Notes: generated by a model not told the origin, from the letters alone. Counted from the stretch's first letter, positions 48,501-57,112 are shown. The stretch is 64,000 nt of DNA from Morinoia aosen (GCA_030386875.1 CM059572.1:37879732-37943731), one strand, 5' to 3'. Numbers and translations are program-made.

Positions 48501-49442
48501 TACTTCGAGTAAAAATGTTCTTTTTCAGATTTTGGCAAAATTTGCGAACGTTTCCATTGCCACGGCAGTAATCAGAAACTGGATTAGATGCATTTGAACA
48601 TCAATTGGTTGTATTTCAATTCTGCTTATGCTTGAATTTGCTTTTTAGTAGAATACATTTTCTAGTTGCATTCCTCGCTCCACATGCTCTTTGTAATGAG
48701 TGGAGTTATCTCGTTTCATGTGAAGTACTTGTATCAATTCTGCCTGAGGTGGCGAGGAATCCACCGTATTGTGCGTGAGTGTTGATGACTGTAGATATGA
48801 CTTATTTCTCCTCTTCTTATACTATAGGGCATGTGTGGGATTGGTGTCAGACGGAACAAAACTTGAGCAACCTGAGAATTAGCCACTTGGCTTGCTCCTG
48901 TTCCCATATTCTATTCCTGATGCGTGTTGATCCCAACTTCTGAACTTATCACAGGGGGACCTAGCGAAGGTCAAAGGATAAATAGTTTCCCAAGCTTCTC
49001 TCCTCAAGGAAGTATGCCAAAATTGTGTCCTTGTTAGTGGCTGTAGAGGATTTGGCTATTCTCAGGAATTCTCTGAGTTACCCAGACTAGTGTTTGTAAC
49101 TGGTCTGGATAGAAATCATTATCTTCTGTTTGAGTGAGGCGTGAGGTGAACATAATTTATTCTGTTGAGAATGATACATTCAATGCGTTGCGTGTGTCCA
49201 TATTTGCTGGTTGTCTGTGGTAAAATTTATATTTCTATTCTGGTGATGTGACAGTTACGAAGTTTAGCTCTAAATGATGCATTCCTATCTTCTTTTTTTT
49301 TGCAACACCTTTGTTGTGGCTAGGGAGACGTGAACTAACTTATGTAATCTAATGATCTAATGTGCATTTTCAGGCAACCTCCAACGCTGATCGGTTAAAG
49401 CAAGCCAACACCAGAGCCGAAAATCTCCTGAAGAATGCCTAG
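27543..49442 (+). CDS. Snap25: SNAP-25/SNAP-24 type SNARE gene with alternative exons
   Basis: The product is a plasma-membrane Qb/Qc-SNARE that pairs with syntaxin and synaptobrevin to drive vesicle fusion. Exons are 27543-27548, 29267-29395, one of 30495-30543, 35438-35486 or 37100-37148, then 39380-39497, 42688-42813, 43175-43319, and either 47013-47111 or 49374-49442. All sites are GT-AG and all phases agree. The length is 223 or 213 aa; the family has about 206-213. SNARE helix 1 contains [18 protein letters not shown] and helix 2 [16 protein letters not shown]. Both ionic-layer glutamines are present (EQG in exons 3a and 3b, KQG in 3c, and DGQNTQI in exon 6). The linker has only two cysteines ([13 protein letters not shown]) for palmitoylation, fewer than vertebrate SNAP-25 and like fly SNAP-24. 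The introns are loaded with transposons. Confidence 0.93.
28419..28842. mobile_element. hAT-like MITE in a Snap25 intron
   Basis: Terminal repeats of about 31 bp begin CAAGGAGCTTTAATGGAATG and end with the exact complement. They are flanked by a perfect 8-bp duplication, CTAGCAAC, at 28411-28418 and 28843-28850. Its 424 bp carry no ORF for transposase. Perfect duplication and repeats indicate a young insertion. The CA...TG ends and 8-bp target fit hAT elements. Confidence 0.88.
29267..29395 (+). CDS. Snap25: Snap25 exon 2, start of SNARE helix 1
   Basis: The exon is 129 nt in phase 0. It encodes [20 protein letters not shown] and on through [28 protein letters not shown] is a hallmark of SNAP-25. 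The acceptor is TTTCAG and the donor GAG|GTAAGC. Confidence 0.93.
30495..30543 (+). CDS. Snap25: Snap25 alternative exon 3a
   Basis: The exon is 49 nt, acceptor AACCAG, donor GGAG|GTGAGA. It encodes [16 protein letters not shown] and one base that completes Glu with exon 4. It is the version closest to the fly segment ESKEAGIRTLVALDDQGE. Gln of DEQG is the ionic-layer glutamine (Gln53 of rat SNAP-25). Confidence 0.85.
31130..32871 (+). mobile_element. 5'-truncated LINE with open reverse transcriptase
   Basis: Reverse transcriptase sequence is open for nearly 490 codons to a TAG at 32590-32592. It shows [57 protein letters not shown] and the conserved C-terminal [10 protein letters not shown]. 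No endonuclease domain remains, so the 5' end is missing, as after incomplete target-primed reverse transcription. Changed conserved sites (GVRQE for GVRQG, MWPW for MSPW) suggest inactivity. The 3' end is a short TATG repeat near 32860. It lies in the Snap25 intron between exons 3a and 3b, same strand. The clade is uncertain. The ATG at 31018 lies in non-LINE sequence. Confidence 0.9.
32872..34619. other. Snap25 intron sequence, nothing recognised
   Basis: AT-rich intron without a convincing ORF, RNA gene or repeat that I could identify. Only short random reading frames are present. Confidence 0.4.
34620..34816 (+). repeat. SINE-like plus-strand repeat, 3' fragment
   Basis: The fragment shows GCTGTCCTGCTTTTCAGCAC, CTTGTGCATAGATTCTGCG, and ends GGTTAGGGAGGCTTAA. 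It lies in the intron before exon 3b, sense to Snap25. Confidence 0.7.
35438..35486 (+). CDS. Snap25: Snap25 alternative exon 3b
   Basis: The exon is 49 nt, acceptor ACATAG, donor GGGG|GTAAGG. It encodes [16 protein letters not shown] plus the first base of the shared Glu. Phase and length equal those of 3a and 3c. GEQG replaces the usual DEQG, so the acidic residue two before the ionic-layer Gln becomes Gly. Confidence 0.85.
37100..37148 (+). CDS. Snap25: Snap25 alternative exon 3c
   Basis: The exon is 49 nt, acceptor GTGCAG, donor GGTG|GTGAGT. It encodes [16 protein letters not shown] plus the first base of the shared Glu. DKQG puts a Lys beside the ionic-layer Gln, a charge reversal against the other two versions. 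Confidence 0.85.
37817..38132 (+). repeat. SINE-like plus-strand repeat, copy
   Basis: The head is CCTTCAGGGGGATATATATTG and the tail AACTAACATCTAATTTAATC. It is more diverged than the copies at 41.7 and 50.8 kb and has an internal loss before the final GGTGCC segment. Confidence 0.65.
39380..39497 (+). CDS. Snap25: Snap25 exon 4, end of SNARE helix 1 and Cys linker
   Basis: The exon is 118 nt, acceptor CATGCAG, donor AAA|GTAAGT. It encodes (E)[20 protein letters not shown] and then [18 protein letters not shown]. The linker has two adjacent cysteines rather than the usual four, so membrane attachment by palmitoylation may be weaker. Confidence 0.95.
39819..41224. mobile_element. 1.4-kb non-autonomous inverted-repeat transposon
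   Basis: Terminal repeats of about 34 bp start TATAAAGTCAGGGTATGAAG and are complementary at the right end. The flanks CTCAACTG (39811-39818) and CACAACTG (41225-41232) form an 8-bp duplication with one mismatch. The interior has a GC-rich region with a CCCTCCCAAAGGGGAGGG palindrome near 40770-40787 but no transposase. It lies between Snap25 exons 4 and 5. Superfamily unassigned. Confidence 0.8.
41430..41696 (+). repeat. SINE-like plus-strand repeat, truncated copy
   Basis: The copy begins CCCTCAGGGGGATAC and stops after the GCATAGATTCCCC segment, where the next copy starts directly. It is the first of three units in a head-to-tail cluster. Confidence 0.7.
41697..42063 (+). repeat. SINE-like plus-strand repeat, near-full copy
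   Basis: The copy runs from CCCTCAGGGGGATACAAC to AACTTATAATCTAATCTAAT. It is almost identical over about 360 bp to 50778-51137, sharing the distinctive CCAGGGGAAAAATGTGAGGG and CTTTCCCATCTTACTG. This implies a recent copying event. Confidence 0.78.
42064..42176 (+). repeat. SINE-like plus-strand repeat, extra 3' unit
   Basis: The last ~110 bp of the repeat (CCATACTAAATGGTGCCTTC to AACTTATAATCTCATAATC) occur again directly after a full copy. This is a partial tandem duplication. Confidence 0.7.
42688..42813 (+). CDS. Snap25: Snap25 exon 5, linker between SNARE helices
   Basis: The exon is 126 nt, acceptor GTGCAG, donor ACG|GTGAAC. It encodes [20 protein letters not shown] and then [30 protein letters not shown]-like sequence and QP.R..D match fly SNAP-25/24 linkers. 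Confidence 0.92.
43175..43319 (+). CDS. Snap25: Snap25 exon 6, SNARE helix 2
   Basis: The exon is 145 nt, acceptor GTGCAG, donor AAG|GTCAGC. It encodes [20 protein letters not shown] and then [20 protein letters not shown], the core of the second SNARE motif, including the second ionic-layer Gln (Gln174 in rat). Near-identical to known arthropod SNAP-25. Confidence 0.96.
43476..43741 (+). repeat. SINE-like repeat, 5' part, split by a transposon
   Basis: The 5' part ends ...GTGTTCCCTCAA. The 3' part resumes as TTAATTCCATGCTAATGG at 45342-45420. The family consensus at this point reads GTTCCCTTAACTCCATACT. The insertion is thus exactly at TTAA. Confidence 0.78.
43742..45341. mobile_element. 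Palindromic DNA transposon at a TTAA target, copy 2
   Basis: Ends are GGGGGTCTTCCCAGG and CCTGGGACGATCTCC. The left flank TCAA is a changed TTAA; the right flank is TTAA (45342-45345). Left and right parts are long complements: AAAAGGATCCTTAGGTGGTG near 43797 pairs with CACCACCTAAGGGTCCTTTT near 45265. It shares at least 1 kb with 3988-5130 and is longer because it keeps the left arm. No transposase was found. It interrupts a SINE-like repeat in a Snap25 intron. Confidence 0.78.
45346..45420 (+). repeat. SINE-like repeat, 3' part, split by a transposon
   Basis: This continues the copy begun at 43476: CTAATGGTACCTTC ... AGTTTAGGAGGCTTAAACTAAC, ending in CATCTAATCTTC. Confidence 0.75.
46430..46625 (+). 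repeat. Short tandem duplications
   Basis: TTAAATCAATTGTCAGG occurs twice, near 46414 and 46438. GAATGCTGGACGTCTCATGT is repeated near 46563 and 46587, with a decayed third unit. They lie in the intron before exon 7a. Confidence 0.7.
47013..47111 (+). CDS. Snap25: Snap25 alternative terminal exon 7a
   Basis: The exon is 99 nt, acceptor CACGCAG, stop TGA. It encodes [20 protein letters not shown] and then [12 protein letters not shown], 32 residues. The first 20 fit the end of SNARE helix 2 (family: ESNEARI..ANQRA..LL). The basic, Pro/Gly/Ser-rich tail extends ten residues past the usual end. AATAAA at 47930-47935 is a candidate poly(A) signal. Confidence 0.85.
   Translation, partial: GTSNEVRIKAANTRTNCLIRKPPAASKGPGSS
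49285..49361 (+). repeat. SINE-like repeat 3' fragment abutting exon 7b
   Basis: The fragment contains CCTTTGTTGTGGCTAGGGAG and ACTAACTTATGTAATCTAAT, the family's 3' end. It stops about 12 bp before the exon 7b acceptor and supplies an ACTAAC branch-point-like sequence 35-40 nt from it. Confidence 0.65.
49374..49442 (+). CDS. Snap25: Snap25 alternative terminal exon 7b
   Basis: The exon is 69 nt, acceptor TTTTCAG, stop TAG. It encodes [19 protein letters not shown] and KNA, 22 residues. It ends like typical SNAP-25, at ...LLK. The same phase as exon 7a makes the two interchangeable after exon 6. Confidence 0.9.
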   Translation, partial: ATSNADRLKQANTRAENLLKNA

Positions 49443-49850
49443 CGCCTCCAAAAGTATCGCCTTCTCTGCGTCGCAAGCAGAGACTCTTCAATTCATTCAG
49501 TGTCTGTGGCCACTTTTGGGAACATTGCGTGTGAATTTAAATTTTTTAGTTTCCTTGATATAAGTCCTCAAACGTTATTTTGAAATTGTTCAGTTTGAGG
49601 TATTTGGCCTCCTGTACTGATACTAAGCTATGAAGTCTTTAGTGTGAACAAATTTAATACTGCTCGATAATTTGAAACTTATTCCCCTTCTTGACGCTGC
49701 AACCGACCTCAGAACTGTTTCTTTGTTCACCTTCATACAACTTGCCTCTCGTACTCCCGCACTGCATTTACTAAAATTTGACATGTACATGACCTCTTCC
49801 ACAAATATCTGCAATTCACTCAAATTATTGAATTAGCTCATGTGTAGAGT

Positions 49851-50368
49851 GCCTCTCAGGAGGATACTGCTTACTGCTATTGTCTGTAGGAATTAGCATT
49901 CCTAAGGGAAAAAAGGAAGTCCCCGAGCTGAGAATAGGTAGGCTCTTTTTTTTTGTTGAAGTGGAAAAGGTTTTTATTGTTGAGAACATTTTTTCACTTC
50001 ACTGCTAAATTGTTTTTCAGCACTTTCAACTATCACTCCTAGAGGGAATATGTGAGGTCCCTAGCTAAGAGTTAGGTGGGCCTTCTTTTTGATGAAATAA
50101 AATACTTTTTGTTATGCTAAGGGCCATCTTTTTTTGGTTCACTGCTGTCCTGTTTTTCAGCACCTCTGACATTCTTCTTCAACTTTTATCTTGTTTCCTA
50201 GCCTTCCTTCTCAATTTACTGTTTCTATACGCAGGATCCCAAGTGAGGGAACACACCTTGTGCATATATTGTGCGTTCCCTTAACGCTAGCTAAAGTAGT
50301 GCCTTCATTTATCCCTTTTTTATGCTTTGTTGTGGTTAGAGAGGCTTAAACTAACATCTAATCATGTT
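49851..50368 (+). repeat. SINE-like plus-strand repeat, composite of two units
   Basis: One unit starts CCTCTCAGGAGGATACTGC. A second, head-truncated one follows near 50030 (CTCCTAGAGGGAATATGTG) and runs to CTAACATCTAATC. It is downstream of exon 7b and may lie in its 3' UTR. Confidence 0.65.
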
Positions 50369-50647
50369 TGTTCTCTCTTAAATGCTTCCTTAGCACACAT
50401 CTGACCCGTATTTAGGGAGGTGGTGCGTGGTTGTTCGTTCACGCTCTGAAGTAGGTATCGCGTGTTGAGGTAAACTGCAGTTTTCGGTGGGCAAAGTACG
50501 AGCTGTTTGTGTCAGTTTCCTTCGCCTTGAGGAGGTCCTCTAACGTAGCAGCCTTCATAAAGAAACGGTTACTTAATTCAATTATTTCTCCTAGCCCTTC
50601 CAGCAAATTTGAATTCCTAATATTGTTATTGCATTTCAGTAAAATTA

Positions 50648-50777
50648 CCCCTCAGGGGGATACAAGTATTGTATCTATGGGAATTAGCGCTCCCAGGGGG
50701 ACAATGTGTGGGCCCGAGCTAAAGGTTAGGTAGGCTTTATTTTTGTTAAAATAGCATAGGTTTTTGTTTTGTTACGG
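50648..50777 (+). repeat. SINE-like plus-strand repeat, 5' fragment
   Basis: A head (CCCTCAGGGGGATACAAG) runs to GTTTTGTTACGG and is then directly followed by the next full head. Confidence 0.7.
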
Positions 50778-51137
50778 CCCCTCAGGGGGATACAACTATT
50801 GTATCTATGGGAATTAGCGCTCCCAGGGGAAAAATGTGAGGGCCCGAGCTGAGAGTTAGGTAGGCCTTCTTTTTGTTGAAATAAAATGTTTTTTGTTATG
50901 TTAAGGACCACCTTTTTTCGGTTCACTACTGTCCTGTTTTTCAGCACCTCTGACTTTTTTCTTCAACTTTTATCTTATTTCATGAACTTCTTTCCCATCT
51001 TACTGTTTCTATGCCCTTTCTGCATAGATTCCTCATTTTCTTATCTCCATACTTAATGGTGCCTTCCTCCTTCCTCTCTTCGATACGCTCTATTTTTGCA
51101 GCGGTTAGGGAGGCTTAAACTAACTTATAATCTAAAT
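50778..51137 (+). repeat. SINE-like plus-strand repeat, near-full copy
   Basis: The copy spans head to AACTTATAATCTAAATC. It is nearly identical to 41697-42063. Confidence 0.78.
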
Positions 51138-51384
51138 CTTTGTTTTTTACGGACCATCTTTTTTCGGTTCACTGCTGTCCTGTTTTTTCAGCACCTATTA
51201 CTTTCTTCTTCAACTTTGATCTTGTTTCATGAACTTCTTTCTCATCTGACTGTTTCTATGCCTTTTCTGCATAGATTCCACGTTCCCTTAACTCCATACT
51301 AAATGTTGCCTTCTTCATTCCTCTCTTTGGATCTCATTTGTTGAGGATAGGGAGGCTTAAACTAACTAATAATCTAATCTAATC
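51138..51384 (+). repeat. SINE-like plus-strand repeat, 3' fragment with tail
   Basis: The fragment begins at ACGGACCATCTTTTTTCGG and ends ACTAATAATCTAATCTAATC, the clearest (TAATC)n-type tail in the window. It completes the 50648-51384 head-to-tail cluster. Confidence 0.72.
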
Positions 51385-54300
51385 TTCAGTAAAATTAATG
51401 AAGTTAATCTTAGCCTGAGACTCGTAAAAAAGATCAGAATTTTACGTCTCAATTTTTACATCCCGATTGCCTTTTTTTCTCTTGGCGGTTATTGCCCTTC
51501 GTTTTTTGGTCATGTTTTTCGAGGAAGTGAATTAAATTTCTACTCCCTCATTATTTTTGCGGTTATTCACTAATTCTGGTGGTTTTCTCCAATATCATGG
51601 GAATGTTTCTGACTTGTGGCCCTGTGCGGATGTTGTATTATTTCTTTCCGAACATTTCAGTTTTGTCGAGTATTACAGGCGATTTTAGTCATAATTAACG
51701 TTTACTAGCCATCCAAGCTATTTTTAATAGAGCATTGTTTTTTCAATGATAAATATGTATTTTGAGTGCTTTACGTAACGTCTGTAACGCAGAATGTTTA
51801 CCGATATTTCGGCCTCCTTCTCTCCAAGGGATGTAGCTTTACATTAGGTAATTATCTGTTGCCTGTAGGCACTAGAACTGTACCGTTGCGCATGTTGCTG
51901 ATATTATAAAGTTACTTATTGTCAAGAGTTTATTTATTGTAATTTTTAATTAATTTATCTTGGCACCGAAGCAATCGGCGTACCATATGAATTCAGACGC
52001 GTGATTTGAGTCAGTTTTACATAAGTATTTGCGTTTATCATACAGTTGTTTTTGTGCGCGTTTTTTTACAATTGGTGTCCTCTTAACACTTATTCCTCCT
52101 GTATCGTGTTTGCGTGATATATGCATTATATTATAAAGAACATCGTCATGGAGTTGATACTTTAATGAAAATGTTTTCTTGTCCCGAACATTGACAAGTC
52201 TCACTCGTTAATGCTCTGTCTTGCTTTTTCTTTTTATTGACTGCGGTGGTGTGAACCAAAATATTGTATGTGTACGCTTCTCCAACAATTCTGGAGGTGC
52301 TATCAATTTTATATTATTTATGTTGAAGGAAAAGAAAATTCTGCTCTTCGTCTTTAGTCATCATAGTGTCTTTTTGTTCTTGTATTGAAAAATTGCTTAA
52401 TTTTTTTACCATCTCTAACAACCTTCAATTTTATATTATTTATTTAAAACCGAAAAAAATTCTGTTTTCCATCTTTAGAGATAATTTGTTTTTAAAAATC
52501 AGCAAATTTTTCTTTGCTAGATGTATAGCTACTGCGGCGTGAGTTGCTGGTAACCGCACATGATGTGGAGTTAGGGTCCAATTATGATAATGTAGATCTT
52601 GTATAATATTCCAATCAACAATTTCGAGTCCTAACGAGGAGTTAGATGATTACGTGGTTTCATGCATCTTATCATTTTTCTTAGATTTTTGTAAAAGCTT
52701 TTTTAAGCTAAAGGATGGAACAAATTCGTGCGATTGCTTCGTCTCGCTTGAAGGGCGTGTTTACTATATTTCATAACTAGTGTTTGTTCCTATTTGAACT
52801 GCGTGACCCAAAAGTCACTTCACGATTATTGTGAGCACCATGGCCAGTCTGTATCAAAAACGCGAAGTTTTATTATCCTCGGTCTGGAGAACATGATAGG
52901 CATTGGACATAATGAGACTTGGTATTCAAGATACAAACTGGCATAAATGTTTCAAATGGTCAAATGACTTCTGAACTACTCGGTATATTGCAAGGAATAA
53001 TTGGAATTGATGGAATATCCTTAGGTGTAAAAAATATCTTCTGTTGACAAATTTTATGCTATATATTTCTTTTTAATTCATTTTATTTATTTAATTTGAT
53101 TAGGGTGTAGTATCGTTAACTTTTTTGTTTGTAGGCACTGTATTTGTTTTACTGCAAGGTTGTGGGGTTAGGGTTGTGTAAACCTCAAAAGCTATGCATG
53201 ATTATTTTTGTTACACGCTCTCAACCCCCTACCGCTACTCTGCCTGCATCACGGGGGCCTTCATCTCTACATCCGGTCTTAGATCTGAAGGGCTCAGGGC
53301 GCGTAGAGCAGAAGTAGCGGCAGCTGTCATGCAAAGCTTGCTTTTCACCATTTACCACACGCACGTTATATGCAACACGAACGCAATGGGAGGCTTGCTT
53401 GTTTCTCATATACCATCTAAAATCGCTTCTCTTTAGAGAGCGATGCGTGTGACAGAACTCGTCAATTTCGTGCGTGCTGAATGGCCCCAACAGTTGAAGT
53501 TGACGCTCTGGTGATTCTTTAATGTAGCGAGTGATCGACTGTTCTCTGTGCCTTAGTAGACTGTTTTTTTACTTTTGCAATATTAGTAGTATCGTGTTGA
53601 AAAGTTGGAAATCGCGTCGTTTGTTGCGCGATTTAAAATTTTAATAATTAACGTATGAAGTGTTATCGAGCGCAGACTATAGCCAAATACATAATTCTAT
53701 GAATTCATGTATTTATATAGGGATAAATTTAAATTACTTTTTTGTTTTTATTTAAATTAATTACTTTTTTTTTGTCAGCTGACACATTCCTTTTCTTGTG
53801 CTGATATTTATTTCTTGCCTAACATGACTTCGATGTTTCAAGTCTTCCGACGTACACGAGTTAATGTGAAACCTTGCCTATTTTATGTACTTTTACTACC
53901 GTGTGTTTGTCTATAACATCATAACATCAAATAGTGAGTGCTTTACCTGAGTGCCTAACGTAGTCAGTCAGGCTGTACCTAACATAACTAAGGTATTGGT
54001 TAAGTATTATTCTTTTTGTGTAGAACTTTATTTTTTGTGGTAATTTGTATGGAAATATTGAGCGATGGGATGTTCAGAACACGATCACGGTGTGTGCTGC
54101 TCCCTAGGAAAGCTCAGTTTGTGAATGATCTGAAATGTTTCTTGATTTTGACCAGCAGTTATTCGAATTGTCTCCATTAGTTTTGTCTTGGAACTTTGAG
54201 ATACATTTTAATATTGCTACCGATCTGTTTATTACCTCAAAGTGGGTTCCAGCGAAAAACATTCACAACTAGACTCGCAAATTCTCGTCTCCCCCTAACC

Positions 54301-54554
54301 ACGCTTTGTGAGCAATAACCTTAAGGACTTTTTACATGGACGGTTTCCTCGAGCTTCATCCCGCCATTCAACTAAGCTCCCCCCACAGCAATGCATAATG
54401 ACCCTTATTGCCACGCTCACGCTAAGGAGCGACAACGTTCAGCATGCTAAATATTGGCAGCGTGCATTGCCAATCAATGGCGATTAGTTGCATTTGAGAC
54501 AAGAGAGCACAGCTAGTTATGGCGTACACATTTTGGAGCAAGAAAGAAATTTCA
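51385..54554. other. Non-coding stretch after Snap25
   Basis: AT-rich sequence with no recognisable gene. Part may be the Snap25 exon 7b 3' UTR. ORFs of up to ~90 codons near 53200-53490 overlap on both strands and have no domain. Confidence 0.4.
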
Positions 54555-54781
54555 ACTCTTATCGTAAGAGTTTTGGCATTTACGAGTTTCTCTTAAGAAA
54601 GTTCCATTCGTTCTTTCGAGAGTATTTTGAACACGAGAGGTGCATTATTTAGAAAGATACATGTGAATGAAGTTAATGAACTTTTATGTTTTGACGGCGC
54701 GCGAGTCGAGAAGGTATCTCAAGAAATTTCTGTACTTTTCACAAACCGTTTCTTAAACCGTCTCGGCTGCGGCCTGCCGGT
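54555..54781 (+). mobile_element. Solo end of a foldback element
   Basis: The sequence matches the unique outer arm of 13861-18199: TTTGGCATTT, AAGTTAATGAACTTTTATGT, GAGTCGAGAAGGTATCTCAA and the terminal CTCGGCTGCGGCCTGCCGGT. No tandem array and no opposite arm are present, so this is a partial copy. It shows the family is dispersed. Confidence 0.8.
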
Positions 54782-55733
54782 CAGGTTTCATCTGAAGATT
54801 GCTCAAAAAATAGGAAAACATAAAGTACACCCACAAATTAGTAATTGGTATTTATTCATTCCATTTTCAATGTTTTTTGAAGGCAGTTGGGTGTTATAAA
54901 GATTTAGAATATGAGCGTTTTTGTTCTTCAAATTTTTCTGGAAATTATTCTGTCAGCATTGCAAAAGCAATACTGACGATTGCTGTTTCTGGGGAAGGAG
55001 CGTTGTACTGAGCGACAATGTAACAGCACGTCGGTGTAAATATACTTTTCTGTGCGAAACTTCTCCTACATTATTACTATGGAGATTGGCTTGCTTGATA
55101 TTAAAACCTTCGCATCTGCTCACTTTTATTTATGTGAAAATATTGCGTAAAAATGGAATCTATTGTAAAGAGAATTCAGCTTATCGAGATGAAAAAGATG
55201 GCGATTTTTTCAAAAGCTTCTTGGCTAATAATCCTTTTTATAAGTCTCAAGGTGTGTATGACAAATAAAATAGATGTTGAAACCTCAACGTTTAATATTT
55301 ACATCAACTTTTTAACAAAATGCGCTACTTCTTTACTTGTTTCTTTCTTTTTAGTTGCTCGGCTTCCTTTGTCGATTGGAAACTTTGTTGGGAATAAACT
55401 ATTTTAATTTCTATGATATTGAGCACGATTTTCCAAAAAAGGTCTTCAAGTTTTTTTATGTTAATTTTTAATTCAATTAGTCCTCCAATACAGTAATGAA
55501 ATGGGCGCAAGCTTCGTCTCCACCACCTCCTACTGCGCAGGATTAAGAATAATTCTAACCTAATCTAATCTAATCTAACCTAAATGGGTACCCACTCTCG
55601 CCATGAGTATTCAAATGTGATTTAAATACCCCATTTATAAAAAATAATCAAACTAAGAGTATAATATTCCCTCAAAAGTGTGAGAGTATTCAACCCTCGT
55701 TTACGCAACGACCGAACTCACTCAATCTTCAAG

Positions 55734-56558
55734 ATGGCTAACAAACGACGCAGTACCAACAACAGCAGCAACAACAGCATCGAGTTTCAACCGAAGTTTG
55801 GTCAATACCCTGATGTGTCTAGCCTAACGAAAGATGGTAAAGAAGTGGTTTCTGTCCTCATAAAATACTTCGATTCAGTGATGACAAAATTTAATAATGA
55901 TATTGTTCAAATGCAAAATGAAATAAGCCACCTTAAAACGCTATTTGAAACAAAAGAAGCGGAACACAATAAAACTCTCGAAGAACAGAATACGAAAATA
56001 GATAGCTTAACCTCCCGCCTCGACCAGTTGGAAAAAAGTGATCAGCGCCGAGACATTGAAGACAAAAAATGTACTCTCGTCATTTCTGGAAGGGAAATAC
56101 CGCAATCTCACGCAGACGAAATCTGTAAGGATACAGTCTGCCAGCTACTGAAGGACAAGATCAACATTGACCTCTCCGACACTGACATTACGTCAGCTAC
56201 AAGAATGGGGAAAAAACCGGTAACTGGGAACGTAGATCAAAGAAACATTACATTTGAACTAAAACATTATAACAAAAAACGTGAAATTCTCAACGCCTGC
56301 CGAGAAAAGAAACCACAGTTCTTCTTCATAAATGAATACCTCATACCTTCACGAGCTAACGTCATGTACATTCTGAGGATGGCCAAAAGGAAATTCCCGG
56401 ATAAAATTGGAATCCCAAGAACACAGGATGGAAACATCTTCATATTTAACCCCGGAAACCAAGATTCAAGACGCTGCGAGATCAACACGCCAGATGACCT
56501 CGAGCAATACCTGATGCAACAACTTAATAAGACATCGAAGCAGGTCATGGGTGACTAG
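55734..56558 (+). CDS. LINE ORF1, coiled coil plus RRM-like nucleic-acid binding protein
   Basis: This is a 274-residue protein from ATG at 55734 (MANKRRSTNN). Residues about 45-115 form a heptad-rich coiled coil (IVQMQNEISHLKTLF...). Then CTLVISGREIP and a basic region (KHYNKKREILNACREKKPQF) resemble the RRM/CTD of L1-type ORF1 proteins (transposase-22 fold). It would package LINE RNA. Open throughout. 555 bp separate it from ORF2. Confidence 0.85.
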   Translation: MANKRRSTNNSSNNSIEFQPKFGQYPDVSSLTKDGKEVVSVLIKYFDSVMTKFNNDIVQMQNEISHLKTLFETKEAEHNKTLEEQNTKIDSLTSRLDQLEKSDQRRDIEDKKCTLVISGREIPQSHADEICKDTVCQLLKDKINIDLSDTDITSATRMGKKPVTGNVDQRNITFELKHYNKKREILNACREKKPQFFFINEYLIPSRANVMYILRMAKRKFPDKIGIPRTQDGNIFIFNPGNQDSRRCEINTPDDLEQYLMQQLNKTSKQVMGD

Positions 56559-57112
56559 ACTAGGTGATCCTCTAAATTAGATATGTCAGTTTCGTGTTAG
56601 TTTAACCTCAATTAGGTATCATGTCAGTTTAACCTCAACTTGGTATTAGTCTAACCTGAATCTATACAAATGTATAACAGATGTGTTTGTAAACATTTAT
56701 GACAGCTGTGTGTGAACTTTTGAAACAACGCAATCAGCAATTTTCACCTCCCAATGTTACTGTGAATTTTTTCTTTTTTACCACTGAAGTTATTATTACG
56801 CGTAAACCATATTAGCTGGTTATATCATTGTCGTTATAATCTTTAAAACTTATTACCTGTTGTATGTGAACTTGTAAAAACGCCTCCATGCGGCAATCTG
56901 TTTACACCAATGTTGTGATATTGAACTCCAATATTATTCGCTCATGGACTGAGTTTATGTGTACTCACGTAATCGCACTAGATTTTTTTTTATACTCTAT
57001 TTTCTCGTACTTTATAAGCTAGTTTTTTAGACAGAAATATCCCTTAAAGCTTGACTCTGTATTTCGTTTTTAAGCTCTATAGTACCTCCTTCTTACTGTT
57101 TACTAATTTTAA

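Noticed and set aside
53194-53490. ORFs on both strands near 53.2-53.5 kb
   Set aside because: They overlap antisense to each other, have no domain, and lie in otherwise non-coding sequence.
55153-55407. Small hydrophobic ORF upstream of the LINE
   Set aside because: AT-rich, overlaps another ORF in a different frame, no homology recognised and no splice or promoter support.
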